Shown one piece after another: positions 50,912 through 62,067 of a stretch of DNA of 64,000 bases (position 1 is the first letter of the stretch; each line of letters opens with the position of its first letter). The notes under the pieces were generated by a model. That model did no database searches, was not told where the DNA came from, and worked only from the letters and a program-made list of their open reading frames with translations. Source of the DNA: Pseudopyrenochaeta lycopersici (taxonomy: Eukaryota > Ascomycota > Dothideomycetes > Pleosporales > Pseudopyrenochaetaceae); the NCBI GenBank assembly GCA_003313425.1, contig NHZP01000001.1, positions 868,001 through 932,000 on the forward strand, written 5' to 3'. Made by a program: the position numbers and the translations under genes.

Positions 50912-53015
50912 TTGTCTTAAGACACAGCGATTGCATTGGCGTTTTGGCAAGGAATACACACTACATATTTTGGCGTCTGGATCTTATCATCTATGTCGGT
51001 GAAAACGGATTGTTTTGAGGGGTAAAGGATGAAGGTACTCGACACTTGTACTATAATCTTTTTGTCTTCTGGATCAAGCGCACAAATGTGAATATCAAGA
51101 ATTTTTATCAAATATACTTGCGTCCATCGACTTCCATGTCTGATTGTGTAGAAGAATTCTTCTTTCGGCCCGAAAAGGCCCATGACTGCGCGGTGGCCAC
51201 AATCAGTACCGTCGCAATTAAGGCCTCCTCCGGTGAGGTGAAGGATCTTCCGGGCGAGATTTCTCCCTTAACAGGGTCATCACATGTATGATTAAGCATA
51301 CAAATCAGCCTTTCGTAATATCAGGCGCGCTGAATGCATAGTGATCATCGAGCGTGGGCTAGGACAATAACAAGTGAGGCTGAGTCACAGTGGCGCGTAG
51401 CAGGATCGAACTACTTTGTTTGTCTTGTCAGCCTCCAGACCTGTGGCCGTCATCAATACACCATTCACTCGATTCGTTTTTTTTGAGTCACTTTGTCGAG
51501 ATGGGTCGGTTGCCTACAGTGGTACTCTCATCCGTACACAGACCATTCTCGCCGTGCTGTGACGAAGTACACGGCTGTTCGCAGCGCGATGTTGCAAATC
51601 GGGTTGCCAGAATGGAACAAGTGCTACGGCTAACCTCATGCACTTACCGGTAGCTTTGAAGCTCCGGTCAGAATTTGGAGTCGTTTCAACCTGATACTTG
51701 TCCAATTAAGTAACCTTTGGGGAATATAGGATCCGTGTTGCTATCGATGGATTCTGCTTCACCGGACGGATTGGAGAACGTTCTGCAGCATATATATAAA
51801 GTTTGTCTAAGAGCCTCTCGGATATGCGAGTATGAGCGGATATTCACATGCACTTCTTTGCCTACGGGACGATTACAAATCATGATTGGATGTACAAAGT
51901 TATTGTTTTTATGGTACCGTCTAGAAACTTCATTTGAGTGGAGAATGGTGAGCCAGAACTTGACTTGAGTACATGTTGATGGGCTGTTTCATGATGTCGT
52001 GAATCGGGAGCCCAACTTGATTCCGGTGCATATGCAGTTTGCTTGCAAGGGATTCCCAGGCGTGTTGGGCTGCTCGCGCTCCGGCTCTGAATGCAGTGCG
52101 ACACGAAGGACTCTGGAGGCCAACATTAAGGGTGCAACACGTTTCTTGAAGTGTAGGGGGATGCGTGGTGAGAAGATGGCAGGCAGCAGTGGCTTGACCG
52201 AGTATACTCAGCATGAGTCGAACGTCAGCCGCTTGAACGCCACGAGGGCTGCACGCTCTCGTTCTCTCACCGTATGCGGGGCTATGCAGAGAAAAGATTG
52301 GCGTGCAGCACAGGCGACATCCGGTGACATATCTTTCTACATGGAGGACGACTGAGTACAGTAGTTCGCATGAAGCACTGCGTGCCGTCGGGTGGTGCGC
52401 TTGGCGATAGGGCTGCGACAGCGCGGTGAGCTACGGTTGCTGTTACTTGAGATGTCCATGAGGCTTTTGAGTAGGGCAGACTTCTGGGCACTGCCTGACA
52501 GCAAGAAGGTATTAAGCCATCGAGGAGGAGCCCTCGTCCAAGGGGCCCCCTCAAGTGAAGTCCGCTGAGTCGGGGATGGTTGTCGCCCGTGACGTCAGAC
52601 TTTCCTCCCATCTTGTCAAACTGGGCAGTCACGAACCTGTCTTGCGCCTGATCATATCCTGCGCTTGTTGACGCCTGACTCTTCCTCCCGTTTGTCGCCC
52701 TACGTCTCTTTATTTTTCTGCCCCTCTAGCTTTTGAGTTTTGCGATACGGCAAGCGCTGCGCATCTCTCACACCTTGCGGGCGTGTTGATCACCACGCTC
52801 GCCAATACCACGCTTGCGATCGGCACCCACTGGTTCCCGCACCCTCCGCCAGCCATCACCGTTGCACAGCAGACTCACAAACCGACTGGCTGCGTAGGCG
52901 AATCTGCATTGCGACGTCATCAAAGTTTAACAAGAGGCCCCTCCTATTCACATATCACTGCTGCATCCGTTCCTAATCGCATTCCCAACCCCCACTATCC
53001 GCTCCAACGCCCACC
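50912..53015. other. long intergenic region, promoter of the DUF3824 gene
   Basis: This 2.1-kb gap has no supported gene. Two TGAGTCA (AP-1/Gcn4-type) sites occur at 51381-51387 and 51484-51490. The last ~200 bases are CA/CT-rich and end in CACCATGTCG, a strong start context for the next gene. Confidence 0.4.
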
Positions 53016-55763
53016 ATGTCGGTCGTCTACAAGCGCACTGAGCGCGAGCGCGACTGGGAGACGGCCTCGTCGCGCGCAGGAGGAAGCGGCGCTGGCTATA
53101 CCACCGTGAGGCGCTACAAAATACCTGACCACAGCCTGGAAGAAGACACATACGAGTCCGAGATGCGACTCGTCCACCGCGGCCGCGACGACTACGAAGA
53201 GCGTCGCTCGACCAAGGAGTATGTCGTGGAACGGGACGACCCGCCCACCCGTGAAGTCCGGGAGTACCGTTACATCGACCGCTCTCCGTCGCCGCGGGGC
53301 CGGGACGTCCGCGAGTACCGCATCCAGCGTGAGGTCGAGCGCTCGCCCAGCCCTTCGACAGTTCGCGAGATAAGAATCTCGCGAGACTACGAGCGGGAAC
53401 GGGAGCTTCCTCGAGAACAGCCCTACGAGCTGGAGAGGTACTCGAGATCCACAGAGTTCTTCCGCCCTGAGCAGCCCCCGCCCCCGCCCCAGCAGCAATC
53501 CCAGCCCATCATCATCCGCAATGAAGCACCACAGCCCATCATCTTCCGGGAGGAGGCCCCACAGCCCATTATCATCAGAGAGCGGGAGCCAGTTTACGAG
53601 ATGATTGAGCGTGCCGAGGTGACAGAAGACAGACAGGTTGCTCGTCCGCGCCACGAAGAGGACTATTACTACGAGCGCAGAGTCAAGGAAATCGACAGAG
53701 GTGGCCGCCGCGACGAGCGGTACTTTGATGAGCGCGAGTATGGTCGTGACCGTCACGGGGATAGGAACTACTACAGCGACGATGACGTCGTCTACGTTCA
53801 CAAAGAGAAGGACACTTGGGGTGGAAGTGAGACTCGCACCAAACGAGACATCGCTGCAGGAGCCCTTGCGGGAGTTGCGGCTGGCCAGATCGTCAGGCAC
53901 CACCGGAAGAGGAAGGGCGAGGCCCCAGGAGGCAACATTGGTAACGCTCTGGGCTACGGAACCCTCGGTGCCGTGAGCGCTGTGGCTCTCGACAAGTTCA
54001 ACAACCGCGATAGGTCTCGATCTCTTTCTTCAGATCGCGGTAGGGGAAGACGCCACAGGTCCCGCCATCGCAGCAAGTCCCGTCATCGCAGCAGGTCGAG
54101 GGCCAAAGAGATTGGAACTCTTGCGGCTATTGCAGGTGTAGGCGCGCTTGCCTATGCTGCCGGACGAAAGAACAAGAACAAGAACGAAAACACTACTACT
54201 GTGATTGAAAAGACCCACCGAAGCAGGACGCGCTCTAGGAGAGGAAGAGGAAGATCTAGGTCTGTCACCGTTGTTGAGACTGACGGGCCCAGGTCTCGCA
54301 GCAGAAGTAAGCATACGGACCCTGAACATCGTAGCAACCGAGCAGCACAAGCCGGTCTTGCTACGGCTGCTGTAGCTGGTCTTGTCCAACACCGACGAAG
54401 TAAATCACGAAAGCGTGAGGGCAAGCGATCGCCTAGCCGGGTCCGACAGGGTGTGCCAATTGCTGCTGCTGGTGTCGCTGGCGCAGCTGTTGCTGGCCTC
54501 TATGAGAAACGCAAGGCTAAGAAGGAGGCCAGGGCGGCGTCACGGTCCAGGTCGAGGTCACGCTCAAGATCAAGGTCAGTGCTCTCCCGCCTTACTGGGC
54601 GTAGCCGAAGTAGGCGTGGAAGCACAGCGAGTGAACCAGTTCTAGTAGAGTACGGTGGTGATCCGATTTACACCGATCCCGCTTCGCGAAGCCGGTCGCG
54701 CCGAAGACGCCGGCGAGGCTCGTCTTCATCCTCGGATGGTCGACATGGCCGACATGGTAGCCGGAGTCGAAGTCGCAGCAAGAGTCGCGCACGATCGGTG
54801 GCGGAGACGGCAGCCGTTGCTGGTGTTGCTGGTTTGGCCGCTCATGAGGCAGCAAAACGACGAGACCGGAAGAAGGCTGAGAAAGCTGAGAAGGAGCGTG
54901 AGCGACGACGTGAGTCTATCTCTGGACTCTCCTGAAAATAGCATACTTATACCCCACTAGGTGAAGATGACTCTGCATATTCCACTGGCACTTATAGCCC
55001 AGATTACAGCCCGCAGCCATCCACTGTCCACCCCAATGATTCTCGATACTTTCCCGAAACGAATTACTTTCCCCCGCCACCGTCTGTCCCTGTTGATCAA
55101 AATCGTAATGCTCCATACCCGCCCTACAACCCAGCAGACTACCGACCAGGACAGCAAAGCCACTATGCGCCTCCCCCATCAAATTACGTTCACGCACCCC
55201 ACGAAGACATGAATCCTGGGAATCCCTACGCACCCCACCACCAGCAACATGATCCGTACTATAGTCAGCAACGTCGTCCAGACGACAATGTGAGTGCTCC
55301 AGTCCCTGCAAATTCTGGCAACGAGCACTTTACTTTTAATTCTGCGCGTGGTGGGTCAAGGCCGCTGCCTGCCCATGTAGATGAGCACAGCACTAATGCT
55401 TTTACAGATCGTGTAGATGAGCCAGAGGTCCCAAGTCCAGTGCTGCCGCGGGACAAGACAGTGCAGTTTGATCTAAATCCACAAGAAGAACCTTCACGAG
55501 AGGCTTCGCCTGACCCTGGGCCTCGGAATGGTGATGAGCGAGGTGATCAACGACACAGACGGCGCAAGGATGATGAGCGATCGGACAGCACGAGGGAGTC
55601 CGGAAGGCATAGAAAGCGCCACCACCGAGATGATTCGCCTGGATCTGATACTTCAGATGCTACAATTGATCTCCCGCCTCGTTTTGATGAGCAGGGTCGC
55701 AGAAAGGGTGATGACCCGGTTGCAGATAAGTTGGAAAGTGTTTTGCAGAGTCTGTTTCGATAG
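53016..55763 (+). CDS. DUF3824-type Arg/Ser-rich, Gly/Ala-helix protein
   Basis: There are two exons, 53016-54909 and 54961-55763, closing to 898 residues. This is a fungal-specific low-complexity protein of the DUF3824 group, whose function is unknown. The N-terminal third is rich in Arg, Glu and Tyr (RSPSPRGRDVREYRIQREVE). Three near-identical units of the form PQPIIIRE occur at about 160-190. The middle has repeated short hydrophobic Ala/Gly helices between SR-rich linkers: RDIAAGALAGVAAGQIVRHH, IGTLAAIAGVGALAYAAGRK, AAGVAGAAVAGLYEKRKAK and VAETAAVAGVAGLAAHEAAK. The C-terminal exon is Pro/Tyr-rich then charged, ending VADKLESVLQSLFR. RS dipeptide runs resemble those of SR proteins, but there is no RRM. 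The glycine-zipper-like helices might insert into membranes or self-associate. Confidence 0.82.
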
Positions 55764-57702
55764 CCAGTTTTTACTTTTGACATTCCTTTCTGTACATGGC
55801 TCTACTTTTATTAGCTGACATTTGATAATGGGTTTACGCACTTTATATATTATGTAAGGGGCGTTCTGACAAGATATTATGATTAACAGGGATGAGAATC
55901 ACGACACATGACTGAGATGCAATACAAGTTAGACTTTTCCTACTATTTGATTATCAGTAATTCCATAAATATACACATTTATATATATTGCGTCCTGGTA
56001 ATGGTACTTCTGTTTACATATCTTTTCTGTCAGCAAGTCTAATGGTCTTGCGACTGTTCCTTCCCTTCCCGTGCGTTTGCTCGTATTCATAACCATCCTA
56101 TCGCCACTGCTCATGCGTTGCTACTTCTCTGATTGCATATTATAAAGCACCAACCTTCTTCAAGCATGCTTTCATTATGAAGCTTCTTGGCTTCCTTCAG
56201 TGTGGCAGTGCTGCAATCAAATCTCTTGTCCCTTCGTCTTGGCAGCCACGCGAATGGAGTGCAATTCTTGCGAACAGTGGGGTTGCTTTGTCTTGAAAGT
56301 TGCCACCACGAGACACTTGATAGTGCTGCTAACGCAAAAACCTTTGCATTTTGCGTTCTTGGTCCTTTACAATAGTGTACTGACTTGCTTGGCCTGCCAT
56401 GAGGACCTGAATGCAATCTAAACCACAACGCAGGTTCGCCGCGGCCGCAACACGGGTTCGATATACAGTGTCGAAACACACAGTGGAGCTCGCACTCTAG
56501 TCGAATTCAGATATACGCTGGTTCATGCTGAAGCAATGTGGTGCTTGCGGTCATTACATCCGTTGCAGTGACAAGTCCTGCATGGAGCCGGAGTGGGTGA
56601 TCGTGTCCGAGATGCATGATATATGACCAACGGAGGAGTTAGAGGGTGGCGTGCTAGGTGTGATGGATGGGCCAATGTGAAATCAAGAAGTTGTTCCAAG
56701 GAAGAGATTGACTTTTGCCTGTGTAATGGTTGCGGTGGGGAAGGAGGCTGTGTACCAAGCCCAAGCAATGTTGCGGGAGCTGTTCTAGGAAGTTCTCTAA
56801 GAGAAGAAGATAACACAGGATGTGGCCATGTGAAGGCAATGACACTATGTGCACAAATTGTCATGGTGTCGAGAGTGATAACATGGTCACGCCTACTATC
56901 TCTCCTCAAACCTGTGACGCCGAACAAGCTCAAGCCCTACCGTGACGCCCAGTGTTCCACTTAGTTCTCCAACAATACTCGGGTCCGCTCTTGGCTATTC
57001 TTTTACCAAGCTTTCCATCAGACGAATGCAGATGTGCAATCTCAGTATCAAGACAAGTACCGACGCCGAAGAAGTGTGACCACACTGTTTCATAGCACAG
57101 CCCTCAACTTTGAAGGCTCGCCTCAGATGGAATCGATAGTCACGCTTGGCATATTAACGCCGCGTAAGGAAAGGCGAAAGTGTATGCGGCGAATACATAG
57201 ACTTGAGAAATCTGGGGACGAGATTCCCGATAGCAGATGTGGGCGCGATGAGAGGCATGGCGCATTTTTGCTTTTCAGGAGGACGGGCGGAAGATGTGTG
57301 AAGGACAGTAGCTAGGCGCAGAAGGTAAGAACAGAATCAATATTATAGCGATGAGATTATCTATATTGATATTTGGGTATCTAATCAAACGAATGGATAA
57401 ACAAGAGATCCACGGTCATGAGCTTCGTGATATGCTGGAAATAGCAGGCGCGTAAACCCAATATGCAGAGGTCGAGAAGAGGAGTGCATATGAGAAATGA
57501 TAAAAAATATAGTGCAGTTTGCGTATACGACAAGGTCATGTCAACATTGAATATTGGTTGGGATGGAATTCCGTTTGGCGGTGAGCTTTGTCCTGACCAG
57601 ATGGGCTGTGCTACACGGCTGATCACTGGTGGTAATTTGGCTCCTTGTTGGTGGTATTTGCATGATGCTCTCGTATAGTAGTTGTGAAGGTATTCCAGGC
57701 TG
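55764..57702. other. tail-to-tail intergenic region
   Basis: About 1.9 kb between convergent genes. Frames at 56111-56479 (-) and 56623-56964 (+) are not convincing as proteins. I see no RNA gene. Confidence 0.4.
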
Positions 57703-58742
57703 TTACATTCTAACTGGCGAGTACACTTGCGCCATAGGAGCAGCTGTCGTAGCACTTTTCCAGGATGCATGTTGTGCGATGCAGAGCAGGATGATGAAGC
57801 TGATTGTTTGAGAGAAGTCAACAATAAAAGGAATTGCCTGGTATGTCTCGTAGGCCAACCTGTTTGCTGACAGAGCTGCGGCGACGGGAACTATGTTCAT
57901 GATGTTCCACAGCATCATGAAGATAATGAGGGCGATTACCCCGCCTAGGAGGCCCTACATTGTTGTCAGCACTTGATTGGAAATGTATAAAGCACGACGA
58001 GAACTTACACTTGCAGGGTGCCGCCTTGATCGCAGAGCAGAAATAGTTATCAACGAGAGAGCCCCAGAGACCAACACGCTAATCAAATAGAGTACACACA
58101 CAGCCAATCTGAGATCGAACCAAGGCTTGTAGATCGTTAGTGCATTCGCTTGATAGCCACCGTTAGACACAGTCCATTGATTGTAGGATGCCAGGCCGAT
58201 ATCTGCGCAGATAAGAGCGAACATGACGCTGACGATGGCGAGAGATGTAGCCTTGAATACAGAGGTCACACCACCAAGATGCTGGCGAAGCATCGTGTTC
58301 AAGACATAGACCACGACGAAGAGGAGTGCCCACTCGGCGAGGCCCCAGAGAAGTTCGCTTGTAATGGACAGACCGGTGTAGACTTCGCTGCTATAAGTGC
58401 CGCATTCCACCAGAACATCGAGGATGAGATTCAAACTGTATGCGCTACACAGGGTCAGCTGGTACTTTCTAATACCAAAGGGATCATTCGAGATACTCAC
58501 AGGATGAAAAAGACCACTGCGATAATGTACGGTAATCCAAGCAATTTTTTTCCGGCGCCGTTCTTCTTACGGATGACGCAGAGTGCAATGGAGATGCCAA
58601 AGAAGGCAACCAGGCAGATTACGTGTCTAGCGAGACGCATCTGAGAAGATTTCAACCAAAATGCCCCAGGACATACGGAGATGCTAGATCCTCCTCCTCC
58701 TCCTCCTCCAGACCCGCCGCCTCTGCCGCCTTTTGGTGCCAT
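57703..58742 (-). CDS. seven-transmembrane fungal protein with Gly-rich N-terminus
   Basis: Three exons (complement), 58501-58742, 58009-58444 and 57703-57954, close to 309 residues. After a Gly/Ser-rich leader (MAPKGGRGGGSGGGGGGGSS) there are about seven hydrophobic segments: ARHVICLVAFFGISIALCVI, LLGLPYIIAVVFFILAYSLN (across intron 1), LWGLAEWALLFVVVYVL, ATSLAIVSVMFALICADIGL, LAVCVLYLISVLVSGALSLI, LLGGVIALIIFMMLWNIMNI (exon 3) and IPFIVDFSQTISFIILLCIA. The layout resembles fungal integral membrane proteins with Pth11/rhodopsin-like topology, but I do not recognise a signature and assign no ligand. The smooth continuation of membrane helices across both introns supports the model. Confidence 0.75.
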
Positions 58743-59783
58743 TTGATCACGAAGACTAGGATGGGTTGGATTGCCAGATGTGGAGGACTTTTCAAAAAAA
58801 AGGGTTTACAGATGGAGACCACAAGATATCGATAGAAGCAGGGCCAAGATGCGACGATCGCAAGAAATATGTTTAAAGCAACAACTATGTACACAGCAGC
58901 CTCGCAGATGTTAAATGCTCCAACGCAGAATCCTTCTATATTTGCACCGCCCTGTCCGAGCAGCTACCTTCTCGTGTCGTCAGGCGTTCCACCGAATCAC
59001 ATCTTAGCTGCGCACAGCCCAAGACTCTGCCTAGCGCTGGAGGGCGTTTTTGGGTTGCTTTGAGTGGTCAGACGGACACCGCAAGGGTGGAAGCGAGAAT
59101 GGAAAGGCTGTGATGCACGCTTTATACACGGGCACGGAGTTAAATCTGCGCCACGGCAGCGTGTGTTGTCCTCTGCCTGGCACATTTCTGGTGTGACGGA
59201 GGGGATTTGCAAGGGACCGGCACAGGATCCTCGTGGGTGTTGCCCTGTTCAAGGACCTAATGCGAAGGATACGAGAACCGGTGAGAAACTTCATTGGCCC
59301 GCACCTTGAGCCAGCCCAAAAAGAGCGAGGCTGTGTCTGAAATAGCGACCGCCCTCGGAGTATGAAGATCACAGGCTTTGGTGGAGGTTACCGAAATTCC
59401 AGGGGTTTTAATAGTGCAGTCAAGACTGAAGCCTAGTTGGGGGCTAACACGTGATGTGGCTGGTGCCGCGGTGGCTTGATCGTACCTGACTCCTTGCATT
59501 GCATCGCATTGCATCATCTTTCTTTCTGGCATCCGAACAGCACCGAAGTGCCGAAACACCATCCTCACGGTCCGTTTCATGTAGTGCGCCGGCTCGTTCG
59601 GATGCGCAGAGGTCGCGTGCGCTACTTTACAAAGCCAGAACCTGCTTTCAACGTTCGTTGAGAGAGTATATCTTCTAATGTGACAGTCAACGCCACAGCT
59701 GCATCCCATAGGAACCCACTTGAATGGTCCCAGATTAATTGGAACCCGGCAAGGTTTCCGAAAGTATATTTTACGAAATCGCA
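58743..59783. other. divergent intergenic region
   Basis: About 1 kb between the 7-TM gene (-) and the sterol acyltransferase gene (+). I see no supported gene; it should contain both promoters. Confidence 0.4.
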
Positions 59784-61901
59784 ATGGCAAGAGAAGATTT
59801 TGAAACCGAGCTGAGAAGCTCCGAGCCGAATTTGACATCATTGAAGAATGGCAAGTCAGCAATGTCCCACGCACTCCAAGGACTCTCTATGAGACCACCT
59901 CTAGGGAGCGAGGATTCTTGGACGCCAGACGCCACATCCGAAATGTCAGACGCTGATACCACGAATCAATTGCGACCTCAGACCAAAGAGCATGCGGCGG
60001 ATGCTCGAAGTAGTGGTACAACAGCAATACCATCAGACGACAGCAGTGTAGAAGCGCATGATGAAAACCAGTCCGGAAAGCAACGCAATAAGCGCAGGAA
60101 GAGCGTTCAGGTTATCATTGAAGAGTCGGGCAAGAAGCGCGAGTATACGATCACAACCAAAGATCCCATCTTCAAAGAGATCATGCGGTCCGGACTTCAG
60201 CAAGAGGCAGAGCGACTCAACGCCAAGTCCAAGTACAGACCTCGGGATCTTGTCTTCACGCGGCAATTCACAACATTTGACCGTCAGAATCCAAGCGCTA
60301 CGCAATCACCGTTCCATGGCTTCTTTACTCTCTTCTGGATCGCGATGGCGCTACTGTTGACACGAATTGCTGCTTGGAACTATAAGACTAAGGGCTCAGT
60401 CTTTGGTGATGCAGAAATCTTCCATTTGATGGGCGATAGAGATTTGTTCGTCATGCTTGCAACAGATGCGGCGATGTGTGCTGCCACTAGCTTTGGCTTC
60501 TTCCTGCACAAAGTCATTGCAAAAGACTACCTGACCTGGAGTAAGTGTTCATGTACGATATAGAAGTGGAGCATACACTGACTGTGTACCTCTTTCCTTG
60601 TAGATGGATCAGGCTGGATCATCCAATCTGTTTGGCAGACCTTTTACACTTGCACAGTCATCTGGGTAACTTTTTGGAGGGACTGGCCTTGGACACACAC
60701 TGTCTTTATTGTCCTCCATGTCTTCGTTTTACTCATGAAGCAGCACGCGTATTCATTCTATAACGGCTATTGTAAGCCAAATGTTCCTTTAACAGCGAAA
60801 ATCCACTAACAGCAAGCAGTATCTCGTGTCTATAGGCGACGCAATCTGCTCCAACAAAAGCTACAGCAACTTGACAGAATTAAAGCCGAAGAGAATCCCT
60901 CCTCAATATCTCCTAGTGCAGAAGCCTTGACTGCTACTGGTATCGACAATACAAACAAGGACGTCACCACATCACGCCGGCGAAGCTACGGCCCCAAATA
61001 CTCGACAAATTTCTCAAAAGAAGATTCAGAAGTTGCAACGATTGGTCAAGCTATTGACGCCGGGGACCCTCTTGATGCAGAGCAAATCGAAGCATTTCGT
61101 CAAGTGCTTACCACGGAGATCACAATTCTTAACGAAGAGCTCCGTGGCAAATGCACCACAACAGATAACGTGTACCCAAATAATCTCACTCTGCACAATT
61201 TCGTCGAATGGACCTGTCTCCCCACTCTTGTCTATGACCTTGAATACCCTCGGCAAGAGCGTATTAACTGGTGGTACGTGGCTGAGAAGTCGGCTGCTAC
61301 ACTCGGAGTCATCTGGATCATGATCATCATATCCCAAGCATACATCTACCCCGTTGTCATCGCGACCGTCAAGCAAAAAGAAGCCGGTGTGTCGCTCGAT
61401 GAGCGATGGAAAGAATTCCCATGGGTCGTCAGCGATATGCTTTTCCCCATGCTCCTGGAGCAGCTCTTGTCCTGGTACGTCATTTGGGAATGCCTACTAA
61501 ACGTGCTCGCCGAGGTCACACGCTTTGCGGACCGCGGGTTCTATGGAGCTTGGTGGAACAGCGTAAGCTTTGATCAGTACGCACGCGACTGGAATCGGCC
61601 TGTCCACAACTTCCTCCTCCGCCATGTCTACCACTCATCCATATCATTTTTTCACTTGTCGAAATTGCAGGCAACGTTCTTCACTTTCTTCCTGAGCGCG
61701 ATTATTCATGAGGTTCTCATGTTTTGCCTATTTAAAAAGGTCAGAGGATACTTGTTCACCTTTCAGTTGACCCAACTACCACTCGCAGCATTCAGCAAGA
61801 CGAAGTTTATGAAGGGCAGGGATACTTTGGGGAACATTGTGTTTTGGTTTGGGCTGTTCATCGGGCCCAGTGTTATTACAAGTCTCTATCTGATCGTATG
61901 A
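59784..61901 (+). CDS. ARE2: sterol O-acyltransferase (ARE1/ARE2, MBOAT family)
   Basis: This ER membrane enzyme esterifies ergosterol with fatty acyl-CoA for lipid droplets. There are three exons, 59784-60540, 60604-60771 and 60820-61901, closing to 668 residues. A cytosolic Ser/Asp-rich N-terminus is followed by FHGFFTLFWIAMALLLTRIA, then WRDWPWTHTVFIVLHVFVLL, then MKQHAYSFYNGYLS across intron 2. The C-terminal MBOAT core has FYGAWWNSVSFDQYARDWNR, PVHNFLLRHVYHSS and FFLSAIIHEVLMFCLFKKV with the active-site His at about residue 605. The family FYxDWWN motif reads FYGAWWN here, with Ala552 in place of Asp (see findings). The ATG at 59784 is the first in frame; the extension upstream starts only at TTG. 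Confidence 0.93.
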
Positions 61902-62067
61902 GCTATTGCAGGGACAGGATTTTGCAAAAACATTGGCGTATGATTCATAGACCACTCAGCTCATGCTATCAACTGAAGTAACAGTTCAAACCACCTCTTT
62001 TACTATTATAGTACAAGCACGAGATTCCACTCCAACGCTATAGCTGCACTTGCGGGTCGATTTTGAG

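Noticed and set aside
51388..51450. tRNA-like T-arm on the minus strand (AGTAG-TTCGATC-CTGCT)
   Set aside because: A T-stem-like hairpin is present, but no matching acceptor 5' strand, D-arm or anticodon arm could be found upstream. At most it is a tRNA fragment.
56111..56479. 122-codon minus-strand frame in the 55.8-57.7 kb gap
   Set aside because: No domain, no signal peptide and erratic composition; judged a chance frame.
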